Positions 12,952-28,400 of a stretch of DNA of 64,000 nucleotides are shown piece after piece (within the stretch, counting starts at the first letter, position 1; each line of letters opens with the position of its first letter). A program made the position numbers and the translations under genes. Source of the DNA: Lingula anatina (taxonomy: Eukaryota; Brachiopoda; Lingulata; Lingulida; Lingulidae); contig NW_019775466.1 in NCBI RefSeq assembly GCF_001039355.2, positions 255,143 to 319,142 on the forward strand, given 5' to 3'. Under the pieces are notes generated by a model. It saw only the letters and a program-made list of their open reading frames with translations, was not told where the DNA came from and searched no databases.

Positions 12952-13245
12952 ATTCCGTGTGTGTCTCTAGTCGTACATTTCATCTGTCACCCTCATCGTC
13001 TAGATATCCTGGTCACACGTCACCACAAACAAACAAAATGAAGTAATGTTTGGAATTAATATGGATTTAAGAAACTATCATAAGGATGCATCATACAGAT
13101 ACAAAGGTGATACCAACATTGGCCACATACCAACCCTGTTGACTGAACGTCATTAGAGATCTATTTTTAAACGGTCTTATATGCTATAAGGGAAACGACT
13201 TGATCCTTTATGTTAGTTTAACGCAAGCTGCTGTCTACAACAAAT
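11458..13245. other. Intergenic, hydrolase copies 2-3
   Basis: AT-rich sequence. AATAAA at 11636-11641, inside an (AAAT)n run, is a candidate poly(A) signal for copy 2. A second (AAAT)n tract lies at about 12911-12952. No gene recognised. Confidence 0.4.
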
Positions 13246-16200
13246 ATGAAAATGTGTGGACCTTCCTTTGCAAGGCTTGTGATTTTTGGTGCCATTCTTA
13301 CCGCCTATACCGGTTTGAAATAGTAAGTATGAAAAATTAACCTCTACACAATTAGAGAACAAAATGATAGACTTTGTAATTTAAAATGGCTTAGATTACC
13401 AAATAAGGCTATTTGTTGTCGTTTTCATTTCGTAGCAAGCCAACGTTTCACTTATTCATTGTACTTTCAGACTTCTTGTCATTTCAACAAAGCTAACATG
13501 TAAATGAATTTTTTTTTATTTCTCAGCAATTGTATTAAAAACACAAAAGGTATTTTCCATTAACTATTCAAAGACTGGTGGTTGTGACCACAGGGAAATG
13601 GTCAAAATAGTGATAATATTTAAATATTAAAAGATAAGTCGTCAGAAGGACCAGGCACACAGGAATATTTCAACCGCCGTTTACCAGACTGGTGATAGGC
13701 CTACATTACATGTACCTTGATGACTCCGAATAACAAATAGTTGCCATAGTACTTAGTATCCTTGACAGCAGCAGAATACCTTGGAAGAACCCGCTGTTAC
13801 ATGTAATTTGCATTTTATTTGTTTATGTGGTCGAGAACGCCACTCGACATTTTTTCTTCTTTGCAGTGTTGCTGCATTCCCGCACAGTCCTTACTGGAAT
13901 CCATGGGGATTGCCGGGGTTTTGGAAACGCTCCGAACTAGAAGTTGTTACTTTTAACACTGGGCTGCACGTCTCTGAAGTACCCAAGTACGTTAAATACT
14001 GTTAATAAGTGATTTACAAGAACACTTAGGAATTAATTAATATGAGTATATGTATATCTCATGTGTCATATTACCACTTCTAGAGATAAGTTTCTGTTTA
14101 TAATAAAAAAATATTTTTATTAAATATTATTTGATGAAAAAAAGAAGGAATTTTTTTTAATTAATAGACAAAAAATTAACATTACGAAGTGACGATCCGA
14201 CTTTGCAATTGGTACACCTTCAACAGGGAAATAAGCCAGTATTTTGTTTTTGCTGGGTCTTCTGTGTTGATTTATTTTGTTTGAAGGGCTTGTTTGGTAT
14301 TTCCAGCATAGGATTCTGAACTGATCAAGACAGGGAACCGTTCAAACTTGGTATATGTAGTAGCATATCATGGAAAAGACTAAAGCCTAGATTAATTTTG
14401 CCATGCGATTTTTTCACCCTTTTTTTCAGATGAAATGAATTATACTTAACTGAAATACGTAAGTTTTAAACATCTCCAATATCGCTATGCCTACCAAACC
14501 ACCAAATATGGGAGGGAAAAGAGACCAACAACAGTTCAACCATTATCACCGTACAATGCTGTGGACTTAGGCCTAATGTCATTTACAGTAATGCTGTGGA
14601 ATTAGGCCTAATGTCATTTACAATAAAGCTATTGCCTACAGATCCGGACTTACGATGGCAAAAATTTGTCAAAATTTTTAGCTTGAATAAACCGTAGAGG
14701 CTACGGAGACCGTGAATCAGTTCGATTTCCCACGATTTTGCATGGCCACCGTCTTTCTCCGCACAGACGAAAAGGGATTCATGGGCAGTATGTGGGTGCC
14801 GTACGGACATTCGCATGGCAAATGTAATCTTAAGTCCAGCATAAACTATATACATGTAGATTGATTTCTACCTCTTATTTGATATCGCATGATTAGATTT
14901 GAAGTTTCTGTTTCTGAGTCAAAAATAATACACTATTTTTCAATTAAATAGGTATGAAAACCGCCGAGATGCATTCCTGGACACAGTAACCAACGGAAAC
15001 ATTCCTGGCGATGTCGTCTGTCTACAAGAAGTTTGGGAAGCAGACGACTTACGCGCCATCGTTAATGCCGCCGTGTCGCAGTTTCCTTACTCCTACAGCA
15101 CATTGCACATTTCGGACGGTGTTCTTTCTAACGCTTCATCAACTCCTGCCTGCGATATTTCACTTGTTTCAAATGTAGTTCAATGTCTATTGACCAACTG
15201 CTCAACTTTGAGTGGATTACAGAACGTCATGTGTGCCCTAACGACGTGCAGGGAAGTTTTTGATTCTCTCTCGCAGGACTGCTTTTCGTGTCTCAATCGT
15301 ATTTTTGCATCGTCCCAAGTGGCCAGCTTGACCTTACCTGCTTTCCAAGCCAGGATTCAGACTTGTCTTGCTACTCCTTATCCGACAACCTTTGGATTGT
15401 TGCTCCTCAGTAAAAAACCTTTGGTTGACCCTGAAGTAGTAAATTACCACGGGAGAAATTCCTTGATAGTACCGAGAGGATATATCAAAGCTAAGGTTTG
15501 TGTTAAAGTTTTTAAATCTCTTTCTAATGCAGACGGAAATGGCTTGATATATCTGTGTCCGATCGTATTTCGGTTGATTATCCAACCATTCGTATTGTTC
15601 ATAAGTAGAACACTTATTATTTCACGAACTGACTGGATGACGTTTAATTTTTATCTGCAAAGAACATATTAACACAGAGAAGGGTAAAACAAGTAATTAA
15701 ATTTCCCTCATTACTAACTGAGCTACAGAGGTCTTCAGTAAATCATTTTAAGTCTGTTTTTATTAATTCTAGGTAGAAGGTTACCACGTGTTTTGCACAC
15801 ACTTGGTCTCTGAGCTGAGCAAAGACATTTACCTTGAAGGTTTGTTCTATTTTTTTTATCTATTTATCTATTTATTTATTTATTTTATTTATTTATTTAT
15901 TTTTTGTAGCTGACTAACGAAGACCTGTATAAGTACATGTAAATATACAATGGTCGTTCTTTTCTTATATCAAGTTATAGTCAGGCATTTTACTGGAATC
16001 ATATTTGTTACTATGTATAAAAGTATAAAAAAAATTAAATGACACAGAAATACTGCTAAATTACATTAATTCTTTCTTCCTCTTATTTCAAAGTTGGCCC
16101 CTTCACGAGCTTCAAGGAGCAGAGCCTCTTTGAGATACAATCTTTGCTTAAAGTTGCCAGGACAGATTACGTTAAAAGCATATTAATTGGTGACTTTAAC

Positions 16201-16873
16201 GCTAATCCAGCCATCCCTGCTAACAATATTACCGGGGCTTTAACTGACACGTACAATTTTGTCAGCCGGCTGTACGTCTCGCCGTATCTGAAGAGGATTG
16301 GAGAATGCACCTTCTGTGGGGAGAATCCTTTGTCTTCATCGTCTCTAAACAAATTGTACGACCACATATTTGTCCCAAAATACAGCTGGTGGACCTGGCT
16401 GAGAGTTGGAGATGTCAGGGTTAGTGGTTTGTTTGTTTTTGGTCTACAACCCAACACCAAAGGCTACTTTAAGTGTAAAATGTCAATTACAAAAAATGCA
16501 GAAATTGAAAAAAATCTTGATTTTTCTTCAATTTCTAGATCGCTACAGATGTTTCGTCCTTGATATATTTTATCCTATACTATTTCCAAATCGGTTTAAG
16601 CATTTTGCGCTGCAAAATGGTCATCAGCTCGAAGAATCATCTTACAAAGGTTTTAGTGAATGTTAAGGATGCTATTTTTTCGACGATGGTCGTTTCAGAT
16701 GAATGACTCAGTTTAGTTACTGTAGCTCGAGGATATTGAAATAACTGATGCAGTTAATGTTATTTTTTGTCTTTTTCCAGAGGGTCCTCGATTCCAACAT
16801 AGCTAACCAGAATTTTACTCTTTCTGACCATTATGGAGTGTCAGCCGTGATCAGAAAGTGGTCGTGGGTGTGA
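13246..16873 (+). CDS. Secreted EEP-fold hydrolase, tandem copy 3
   Basis: Exons 13246-13322, 13867-13986, 14952-15495, 15773-15839, 16094-16419 and 16781-16873 join in frame to 408 aa. Exon 1 is a signal peptide; exon 2 is nine bases longer than in copies 1 and 2. All expected EEP motifs are present: VTFNTGLH, CLQEVW, GLLLLSKKPL, FCTHL, LIGDFN, LYDHIFV and LSDHYGV, so this copy looks catalytically competent. The Cys insertion keeps the C-x10-C-x4 spacing. A CxxC (ECTFC) lies between GDFN and YDHIFV, as in its paralogues. Exon 3 is exactly 544 bp in all three copies. Predicted secreted, divalent-metal-dependent phosphodiesterase; sphingomyelin, another phospholipid or nucleic acid are all possible substrates. 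Confidence 0.85.
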
Positions 16874-19693
16874 GGAGGGTAAAACTGCACTTTTACTAGA
16901 TAAGACAATTGTGTCAAAGCTATCACCATTTTTTTTTGTGTGTGTGTACAACAGACAGAAATGCTTCAAGTTACATTTTGTTGTGGATGACAATATTGAT
17001 ATCGTATTTCCATTGCATTCATTCTTGGTATAGGTTTATTCAGGGGACCGATATCATTATCCACAAAATCGCTGAATATTGGCATACTTTTTGATAAGTT
17101 TGTGTCAAAAAAAAAAAAAAAAAAAAAAAAAACAGATTTTTTACGAAACAAAATAGCATACCGATGTTATAAAGCACAGGACGGGTGTAATACACTCTAA
17201 TACAATTAAAATGGATACTTTCGCTGTCCTTCAAGCCAATTTTCCGTTGCGATAGTTGAGCGCAAATTTAATCATGGATGCATTTGCATCTCTAGGAGAC
17301 ATCTACACTTAAAAATGATGATTATGAACATGCAGAGTTGTTCTCCTTGTTTGAAATCGTGTATGCCCGAGAAACAGAATAATTTCACATTTTTTTTTTC
17401 AAAAAAGATATACCATGCAAACTGTCTTTAAACATGGACTTAATGTTGAGGTCTTTCTTTTGGCCAGGGAATTTGATTTCAGTCCCATGTACTTTATCTG
17501 TATGGGAGATGCTGTGTATCAGACATCCTTTCTTTTTTATATAAATGATTCCATATTAATATCATTATCCTTAATGTCTGTCATTCAAAATTTTGAGCAA
17601 TTTTGTTTGAATTCATTAAAAGCATTTAAAACAATGTTGTTAAATCACAAATGACCTTTATTATATGTAATATACAAACAAATAAACCAACTAATACCAT
17701 GCCACATAATGTACCATACAAGTCCATGACATGTAATATTACACTTTTTCTTAGACTTAAAGACAAAAAAAATCTCAAAAGAAGATATACAAAGCCGTAC
17801 AAAGAAATTTAACGAATTAAAAATCACTGGATAGAAGCATAATTTGAAAACTAAATATTCCACGAAATGATAGGTTCCAATTTTTTAAGGCTCCATTGAG
17901 AACCAGCTCAAAATGTCCCCGAAAGAAAATGAACAACATTTTTTTTCTATCATGACAATCATTAGCCATCGCCATTTAACACACATACAACATCCAGCAT
18001 TTGCAGACGACATCAAGGATCCTACACTGTACATCTGATTTGTCGTGCAATATTATGCTCTCAAAGAGTCAATCTTACAATTCATTCCACAAATATATAT
18101 GTGAATATATCTTGTATCTTATTACACAAATTAAGCATTATTCTCATGAGCAGAAACCATACTGGTTTTCTCATTTGTCTAACCAAAAAGCATGTACCAC
18201 AAAGCACCATTTAAACTATTCGATGTAATTTTTTTACCCGTAGGTGTGAAGCCAATACATGTTTTAGGTTTACTAATACCTACACATTAATAGCCAAAAC
18301 CATTGAACTGAAATACAAAAATCCATAAGAGACTTATAAGAGTATTACTAAAGGAATTATGTAGTACTTTACTGCCCCAACCAATACAAAATGCCTGGAT
18401 TAAAAGACCCTTGCCTCAAAAAATTGATAGATGTTAATTTATCAAAATGTAAGTAACATAATTTAGACCACTCAAATTAATTCAATCTTAACAAGTTTAG
18501 TATAATGAAATCACATTACAACAAACAAGAAAAATTTGTCATTGAAGTTTTTAAAATAATTTTAATCCATTGCAACTTGCTGCAGTAAGCCACTGTCTTA
18601 TAAAAATCTTTGCCACTGAACATGCTCTAAATAATTTTTCCCTAGCATACTTTATGAGGCATAATCCTTATTAGCTTAAACTAGCTATATAACCTTTTTT
18701 CCTACTGCAAAATGGTCTTAACATATGATATACAACAAATTTACACACTGCATAATAAGGGATAATTGTTAAATTGCTAATGTAGGCCATGCACATTTCA
18801 AGGCACACAACAATTAGATGAAGGTGTCATTTTTTGTAAACTGGGACTGATAATGTGCACTGAACAAATAAAACCTTAAAATATCAAAGCAATGATAAAC
18901 ATGCGAGTTACAGAGCCTAACAGATTAGTAAAATATGGATGGAAAAATAATATTGCTATCTATGTTCCCTTCCAAGTGAAATCCACTGTATACATAACAT
19001 GTGCTACCCTATCTGCTATAGATTAAGGAGTCAATCAGCATAAAAAAGAATATGCCTAAATAATTCAAATATTGCAATACTTCCTCCAGGAAAGTACTTG
19101 TAACAAATACTATCAAATATGGACTGTGTGGGTACCAGTATAAGACTGTGAGCATCTTGGACAAAATGTGAACAATAAAATATAGCACCATGATTCTTGT
19201 AAAGAGGAACAGTCCATTCCACCTAAGACAAAATAAATAGGCTGTCCTGGTATCCACATAGACCCACTACTTCAATTTCTGCCATTCACCATTTTCAAGT
19301 GTTACTTTCACAACATCAGTCTTAAATATATAAATAAAAACAACATTCAAAATTAAGACCCCATTCCCATAGATTTTAGAGCGATCTATCCCTGTGGGGA
19401 GTCTCACTAGATTACTGTCAGCTTAGCCGGCTTAAGCGTCTGTCCCGCCTACTAAAAGATGTAAGAGGGTAATTAACTATCGTGCACACTCTGCTAACAG
19501 CAATTTAGCATGAACCCCCAGGGAGTTAGGTCTATCTAGATGGATTGATCTAAATCTCTGGGAATGCACTCTAAGAGTAATCTAGCTATAACCTATAGCT
19601 ATACTCATATCAATACCCCTTGTCTGTTATATGAATTTTTTGGCAACTAGAAACAATGTGATAACCTCTGTGAACAGGTGAGGTACTTATTAT
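16874..19693. other. Convergent intergenic region and probable TRAF4 3' UTR
   Basis: Lies between the 3' ends of hydrolase copy 3 (plus) and TRAF4 (minus). It contains a poly-A run at about 17107-17132 and the MITE at 19361-19568. TTTATT at 17657-17662 reads AATAAA on the minus strand and is one possible distal TRAF4 poly(A) signal. No further gene seen. Confidence 0.4.
19361..19568. mobile_element. MITE, family shared with 53525-53784
   Basis: Ends CATTCCCATAGATTT and AAATCTCTGGGAATG are imperfect inverted repeats. Internal GGCTTAA-xGTCTG-xxCGCCTA matches the element at 53525-53784. No coding capacity. It lies just downstream of the TRAF4 stop, probably inside its 3' UTR. Confidence 0.65.
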
Positions 19694-22399
19694 CTAAGGA
19701 CCCAACAAGGTGGCAGTGTCTACATTCACTTTGATAAATACTGTGTCATCCTTGATATAGTTCCTAGTAAAGAGAGTTTCGTGGGACACAAACTTGGGAT
19801 AGCCAAACCCCATGGGTTCCTGGTCTTTTGAGGGTTTCTGGAAATGTTTCCAAGTGGTATCTGGCAGAAAACTCTCAATCACGTTCACACGCTTTTCCAA
19901 GATGGAACACTGGTCAAAGATGGTAAAGGTGATCGGTAACTGAAAGGGCCATTCCAACAAGTTGTCATACTCCCCCTGAAGGATTTTGATGTAGAGTGAG
20001 AGGTATTTTCCTTCTCCTGATCCATTGCCATTGATGAAAACTGAGGCTGCCAGTTTATATCCATTGTCACCAGCATGAAAAGGCACGCTCACCAACTCCA
20101 TGCTCTTTTGCTTGGCTTCTGCCAATTTGGTCTTAAAGTTTGGGATCTTCCACAAAAGAACACCATTTGTGTTGCTTCCTGCAGCCTGTAAGTCTGCCCT
20201 GAGCTGTTTTATTTCCTGCTGCTGGCGCAAGACAAGGTTGCCCATAAGACTGAGGTGTGCTTTGGTGAACTCGTCCAAGTGTTTGTCTAGGCTGAATCTG
20301 GGGCACTGTGAAAGGATTCGTGATAATGATAGAACAATTTTCAAGATTATATATTCAAATTAATATATATGTCATGTATCAAATTTATAATCAAATTGTT
20401 GTCAACATATACATATCATCTGCCAATTACTTATACTGACATAAAATTATAAACAATCTTTAGTTTTCCTCACAACTCATTTTGACTGTGCTTTTGCTGG
20501 CGAAAAGAGAAAATAACTCTTCAACATACTGTGAATATCCAACTATGTGTAAAATACAACTTTCAAAGCTGGTTAGGCCATGCCTTTTACTTACCCTGTA
20601 TTTGCAACCAGCCTCTTTAAAGACACAAGGAACAGATGCTGAGGGGCAGGACTCTGCGACATGCTTCTCGATATCCTCTCTGGGGATCTTGGTGGGGTCA
20701 CAGCGGTTGGGACATGATATAGGGAAACGGGGACAGGTATGCTGATGGGTCTAAAAGTAATGGAGAGCTCCTTTAAATAAAATTCCTTCAATCCTTATTT
20801 ATTTATTTATTGCTATAAGTCTGTTAAAATATTGCTTTCTGAGATGTCTTAAATATTACTGTAACAGAGAATGGCTCAATTAGAAATTAAAACATTTTTG
20901 ACAAGTTTAATATGTTGTCAAATTATCTCAAGTACTGCATTTACTAAAGATACTACACCTTTGTCACATAAAGGATTAACTCAAATGTGTGAATGATGCT
21001 AAATTAAAATATTCTGTCGGTCTCAAAAAGGTTATATACATATTCAATCGTTTTTGTGTTTTTGTGTCAATAGTTTATGAGATCTCACCTGCAATGTCTC
21101 AAACACAAACTCCTTATGGCAGAACAAACACATGGCCAGCCTCTTGTGGCATTCATTTTTCATGTGGTTATTGAGGAATCTCCGCTGAAGCCTAGCACCA
21201 CATTTATTCTCACACCACACTGTCTCATAGCCACATTCCCCATCATGGTTCTATTCAATAAAAAAATCAATAATAAATTGATTTATTAGTCATAGCTATT
21301 AATGTTTAATCTAACACAGATCGTGTGTCTGGTCTTTAGACTACACTTGTGCAATGGGGAGAGCATGATCTTATTATGCTGTTTATTTCAATAGCCACTG
21401 TTGATATTACACAGTTTCAAAGTGTAAAGCTGGTTAAAACATACATTATAAATATTTGGTTAAGTGATATATCATCAAAGATTTTTTTTTCATATGAATT
21501 GTAAACCATTTAATCTCTAAAACCAAACACACTACAGCAAAATCACCTAGTCCTCTTGATTGCTAAGGCTACTCCATTGCTAATAATGAATTCATTTATC
21601 CTTGCAGGACAAAAACCATTATTTCATTAAGTAGCAAGCCTATTCATACACAAGAGCAATAACATTCTCAGAAGGTTTCATTAAGTGACATGGAAATATT
21701 ACTTTAACGCATACTGAATGGAACAGATGGGTATGAACAACATGGGTAGCCATCTTTCATGCTGAAGTTCCCATCTTTGTTTTGCAGTAGGAAGGAGTTT
21801 ATAGTAACAACCGATATTTTAGTCAATAAATAAAACTTCACTTTTACAGCCCACAGCCAAAGAGACTATAGTCTTATCAGTATACAAACAACAAATGCCA
21901 TTATCACAGTTAAGGAGTAAATCATTAACTCATTTTTATCATTCAACTGGCAGAAGAAAATCAATGATAACATTCTTCATATCTGATCTTCAAATGAAGG
22001 GAAAAGATCCATACAGATATACGAAAAAAAAAGAAATTATTTTATTTATTGTCAAAAAAAAAGAAAAAAAAAACTAAAAAATGACTGCATTAGTGAATCT
22101 GGTCCAACTTACATCCATCTGTTCACCGGAGAATTCAATGCCACAGAAGTCACAGGTGACCCTTCTCTTGTGACAGGTGTATTCTAGATGGTCCTGGAGA
22201 CAGATTCTGGACAACATGGCGGCACACTGGTTGGGACACGGCACAGCATCATAGCGGCAGATATCTAAATGCGCCTGTGAAAGAGAACAAAAATGTGGTG
22301 AAAACATTCTGTTTTCCAAATATTAAAACATATACCAAATCATACCCTGAACCTACAGCCATTAGGAAATTTTTGCAATAAGGAAAAAAAAAAAAAAAA

Positions 22400-22450
<51 letters not shown>

Positions 22451-25400
22451 AAAACAAAAGATGAATATTAATGCCCTATATTTAGAAGCAGCATTACCTT
22501 GTTTGTCAACAACAAACAACCAAATAGAGCTGATAATCAGGGTCTGCAATACTGAGCAAACACAGCACTCACAAACAGATAAAAATCATCCAGTCTGATA
22601 TAAGTATATCTATTGAAGAAATTCAGTGGACATGTCCCAGCTCTCATTCAACCCATAATAAAACCTTATAAGAGTTGGACTTCATATACTCAAAACCACC
22701 TATGTCATAGTATGATATTGATTCTTCACCATCAAGACTTCAGCTGGTTGACCACCTTCTATGTTGATCAACTGGTTATGGACATCTGTGCCTTACTGGG
22801 TCTTAACCATGGACATACCTTATACTTCCTGCATGGAATGTCAGCAGCAGCAGGTGTTTCAACACAGTGTATATATCAGTCTCAAACACCTGACCAAAAC
22901 CAGCACTATCTGTCACCACATGAATACAGCTACTGTCTCATAGCAAATATAACGCTGATAGATGTGAACAGATGTGCTCTTTTCCTGCCAGCAGGAGACA
23001 ATTTACTTCTCATTAGGAGATTATTAAGGCCCCTTTTTCCCTTTTTGTCACTATCGATTTTTCATCCTTGTGTTTTATGCTCCATTTCTATTCTACATAA
23101 AGGACTACAAAACCTGTATACTGGAGTACTTCATGCATACTAACCATATATATGTACTAGATTATAATATAATACTACTTCTGTTTACTTGCTAATATCA
23201 CTTCTTACTGGGGGAATCACATGGGTTTATTTCTATTTGTGGACATCAGAACAAGGACAATGAATTCAAAATTGACCTTGCTCTGACTATATTCACCCAT
23301 TTTCTAGCAATTTCTGTCATTATATATTTATTCCAAAATGTTAATTGCCAGACCATTTCAACAACAACAAAAAACCCTACTACCAATAAAATACTTCTTG
23401 TCTGCAAAATTGTTTATTTACAAAATTGTTGTCATTATGGTGCCCTGGGGGGTATATCTTAACTTTGTTAAAATATATGGCGATAAAATATATTCAAAAG
23501 AACAAAGCAATAAATGCCAGCAAAGATATAATGAAAAAAATGACAGTACAATTACAAGCAGATGGCAGCTCCTATCACATCATATGTAACTCACTTTGAG
23601 TGAAGTTTATTTAATAAATGTATTACTATCATAATTGCCTTGAGTTAGGATTAAGCTACTAGTAACTTAATCAATGTACTCATCTGTCCTGCACATATTT
23701 AAAAATGTTCAAAATAGACATGGATTCAAAGAAACTGAACAAAACATTTTTAGTATCTTAGACATAATGATTATTTGTTGCTGCTCACATAAAAAATGAG
23801 CCAGCTGCATTTAGAAAAGTGGATAATTATAAATTATACCATGTCACATTTGTGGAAAATGTGCCATAAAACAAAAGCAACCCTGCTGACAAGCAAAAAT
23901 TACAATTTTGACCCAGTGACTGCCGTTTCAATGAAAGAACATCTCAATCACGTATCATTAGGACATGGTTTATGTCAGTATATTCCCCCTGCAATTCAAT
24001 AATTTTACGTATTTAAGTCTGACTACCACTTAAGGTGGTCCAGTACATACTTTTAGATATGCTTGTTAGCTATAAAACAAGTACAAAAACACCAAAGCCT
24101 AATTTTAAAACAAAACCAGATGAAAATATCTGCTAAAATCATCATAGTTCTAAGTTCATCAAATTAAATATAATACATTTTCCTTTATATCCACTGCTGA
24201 AATCTTATGGGGTCATGTAAACCACAAACTGGGTGTCAAGCCATTTTTCACTACAGGGTGATGTGCAGTGTTTCAGTCAGGATTTTTTTCCTTTTTTTAA
24301 CTAAGTTGTCAGTAAAAATCATTAAACAGTAAAATAGATATCCAAATTACAGGGGAAATCTACAACTAATCACTCAATGTTTATTTTGAAATATAAGCTA
24401 TGTTTATGCTATGAAAAATATAAAATATAATATAATATAATATAAACATCATGCAAAATGTGAAACCCTCCTGACCAAATATTGAAGTTCATGTTAAGAT
24501 AGAAGTATATTTAATAGAAGTTATAGTAACAGATGTGAAAATAGATTTACTGAATGTGAGGGGCAATAATTCTTTCCCTACCTTATTTCTCTGATGTTCA
24601 ACAGATCTATCATTATGAGTCATCATTCTGTGTAAGAAACACCAAAAACAGCTTCACCACACCACCAGTTATGGCCTGTTATTCACTGTATTCTGTATAT
24701 TTTTCCTACTATTTCTACTTACCTAGTTATCCAGACAAGATGCATGTACAAAATAACCACACCTTCATCTCATTATTAAATCTCTGGGCCATATATAATT
24801 AACGGTTAACACTTGATGAAGTGGCATCCTTAGCAACAGATATAAACACACAAATACATCATCCTGAATGTGGTGATGTGGTAAAAATTGATCTTACTGT
24901 ATAAATCTAATTTTTCCCATCATATTGACCACTGGCTACCCATTAACTTTGAGAGTACCTCTATATACCGATATTAAAACAAGAAGATTTTACCTTTTCA
25001 CACTTTTATAGTTACAAGTATAATCACGCTCTGTAAAACCCATAAGCATTTTTATGATGCTTACTCAAGGCTAAAAATTAATTGTACCTTGCCTTAAGAG
25101 GCAAAATAGACATATGTTTCTTTCCACCTACCATGACTATGTATGCAATGCAAAATCCCTGTCACTGGAAAAATTCTTCAGCTTATGACACAGCCACCAG
25201 GTATGCTACTCTATAATACACTGAAGGTTACTTTATCTAGGCAAACTATCTCCAAAATTTGAAGGTGGTTTCCTACAAGCAGGGTCTTGTCGCACAATCA
25301 GAACTATAATAATAATGCACTGTAAAGATATAGGATGACAGAGATAGTAGCCTTCAAGTGGCCGCTTGACCATCAGCGACACAGTGATCCTTGCACTACT

Positions 25401-28400
25401 TAAGCTCCAAAACAATAGCCCAGTCCAGGCTCATGGCAGATAATATGCTGGAGAATTCCCAAACTTTGGCTGTGTTTTCCAACACCACAGTTTATAAAGT
25501 TCTAGCTAGGTGAGGCTACTAAGCAAGAGAGACACAATGATGAGACCAGCATCCTTACATAGTTCTAGTCAAGAGAGCAGGCTAATGTCTCCACAGCCTC
25601 AGGACACGTTTTGGCATGGGAAAGTAAACCAACAGTGCCAACAGTCCTTTTCAGTCACATTTTTACAACCTTCATTATCAACTGCCAGTCTAACTGCTCA
25701 TTATTAATCTGACTCTGTGCTTTCTAACTGTGAACCGTAAAGCAATATTCGCCTTAGGTATCGGAATGCATTTTCTCTAAGGCAATCACTGTTAATGATA
25801 CAATTTAGTAAGTAATCTTGGGTAATTTTGAATGTTGAGCCTTAACTTTATCATAATGGAAGACAAAAAGAAAGCACTAAATCATAAGGATCTATGTTCC
25901 TGATCTTGTCAGACATCAAACATCTTAAAAGTGCAGCCATCGTCACCCTCTTATCTTAATAAGGATGTTGATATGAACTGTCATTATATGAGATTCCTCT
26001 CTCCCTCCAGGCTCAGAGCCTTTTGGTTTAATTTTGTTTTAATGAGTACTTGATATTTGCATTTCTTCAGGTATCAGATTTAAAGATAGCAAGTTTGTCT
26101 TAGCAAAAATTACAGATAACATCAGTTGCTCTTGCCAACTGTGGTAATACAATTTCACATTATCTTAACTTAAATTTTGCATATTGCACTCACACCTATA
26201 AAATACTAGTAAGCATAAATATGAAAACATGTTAACATATTACTATAACATATTTTCTCACAAGCAGTCACCACTATTTAATATAATTTATATTTATTAA
26301 TAATTGCAATCCTATTGTACATTTTCATCTACCCATGTAGATGCATACGATACAATGAATAAACGCTATATTACTTCATCATATTTGTTATATATAACAC
26401 AAAACAAAACAAAACAAAAAGAAGTATATTGCTTGGACAATGAGAGATATGTGAATACTGTTGATTGCAGAGTGTACTTTTATATAACATTCATGTAATC
26501 AGTAGACTGGTGCCCTTCTTTACAGGGCAATTATCGCCTTACCAGAAAACAGAAATATCTCCAATAATCAGCAAGTAATGAGAAACTGCATGCATGTCCC
26601 AATAAGTCACAGTATACACAGTACACCAAATTACACCTCTGATTTAACATACCCGTATTTATAACCAAGATCTGTGTGTATTTCTGATAAAAGTTTAGAG
26701 TTACAGTTCCTATCTCATTTTCATTTTACTATCTAAACTATACATATATGATGGAACCTACCTGGGACATCCCTATCATGTTGGAAGAGACTTACAAAGA
26801 ATGAATCACATCATATATACTACAGAAAGGAAACCTGATAACTTTGAAGCACAAAGAACCATCATCAAAAGAAACATACAGCTGCTGAGTAAGGAGTTTT
26901 CACACCAAAAGATTACAAACAAAGACAGGTCAAATGCATCTGAAGGGCACTGACAGATGATCACTTATTACACAAGCTGTAGTAATGGGGTAGACACACA
27001 AAACCATCTCTTGACATGTGTACAACCAGCATGGCTCACAAGTCTCAAGTGGCTTACTGCCTTTGAATGGATTTTTACAACAGAGAATATGCCACGTTCC
27101 AGAATATGATGTGATAGAATCAATACTGCTTTATCAGCCAAACAATTTCTGAGTAAAAAAGTAAACAGGGGCAATTATGTGGAGATTAAGAATATTAGTA
27201 TTCATTTCAATGATAAGGTGTGAAATTATAATCTACACTCACCTGTAAGTGTGCCGCTTTATCTGTCCACTTGCAACCTTCTTTGAAATGTTTACAGCGG
27301 ACAAGACTGTTCATTATTTCTACTTCCAAGTCTTGATCTGGATAAATCTGGAGAGAATAAGACATTTTTAAAGAAAAGAGAACAAAATTATGTATATGTA
27401 ACCAATAAACAGAGGGAAAAAACAAGGCCTTGTATGTTTGGTACATAACTTAAAACATAAATCACCTGATTCTGTGGTATCAGTTCGTAGTATCAGTCAT
27501 AATTTTGAAAAGTTAATCTAAAATGTTTCCTTTTCAAATGAAAGGGTTGGCATTTCCCCCTGCAACCAGCAGATGTGGCAGTCCTGATTTTTTTCCTTCC
27601 GTATTTAATTTCCTTCAGTCCTTTGTGTCCACTGTCCTCTGCAATGCCAAGGCAGCTGTTCCCAGATGGAGTACATATTTACGATGAGATCTCGTTGACC
27701 TATTTCACACTCTCATGTTTTATCCGTGTATATACACGTATACATATATAAATGATGCAAAAGTAGAAACAAAGAGCCTTCCAATGGTTATCTGATTAAT
27801 ACATCATATTGCACCTGCCTTAAAGCAACTGTCAGTCTGCATAAATGTTGTAGTAAGCAGGGAAGCAGTAGTAGCGTTAGTCTTCAGGCTACACCTCAGG
27901 CAATCTAATCTGTGGATCATATTATCTTCCAGGTATGATGACAATCAGAAATGTAGTCATATTACTGTGAATTGAAGTCGGACTGAGTCAACAAAATGAT
28001 CATGCATACTGGTACCTGCACTTTTGTGACACTTCAGCTTAGCAAAAAGAGCAAGCAAATAATACACATACTGTATCTATTTCTCTATACTTTATCCTAT
28101 GAAAAATACATATCTGGTCATATTCATACCTGCATATATATTATATATTACATCAATAGCTGGGTGTCTTCACAAGATTTCTGAACTGTCAAAGCTACTG
28201 CTCAGACTGCTGTACAGTATGTCACAAACTTCCTGCCTGGGCAGCGACCAACTATAACTCTCTACATCATCAATTTATCCAATGACATTTGGTGTGCCTC
28301 TTTTGATTTCATCTGTACATGCCCCTGCCTGTCTAGTTCTTTGACTCACTATAACAAGAGGCAGCCATATATATGGTGACCACATAACTTCAACAGGTCT

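Noticed and set aside
22613-23143. 176-codon open frame on the plus strand within TRAF4 intron 3
   Set aside because: No recognisable domain, intron-like composition, no splice context and opposite to the host gene. Probably a chance open frame.
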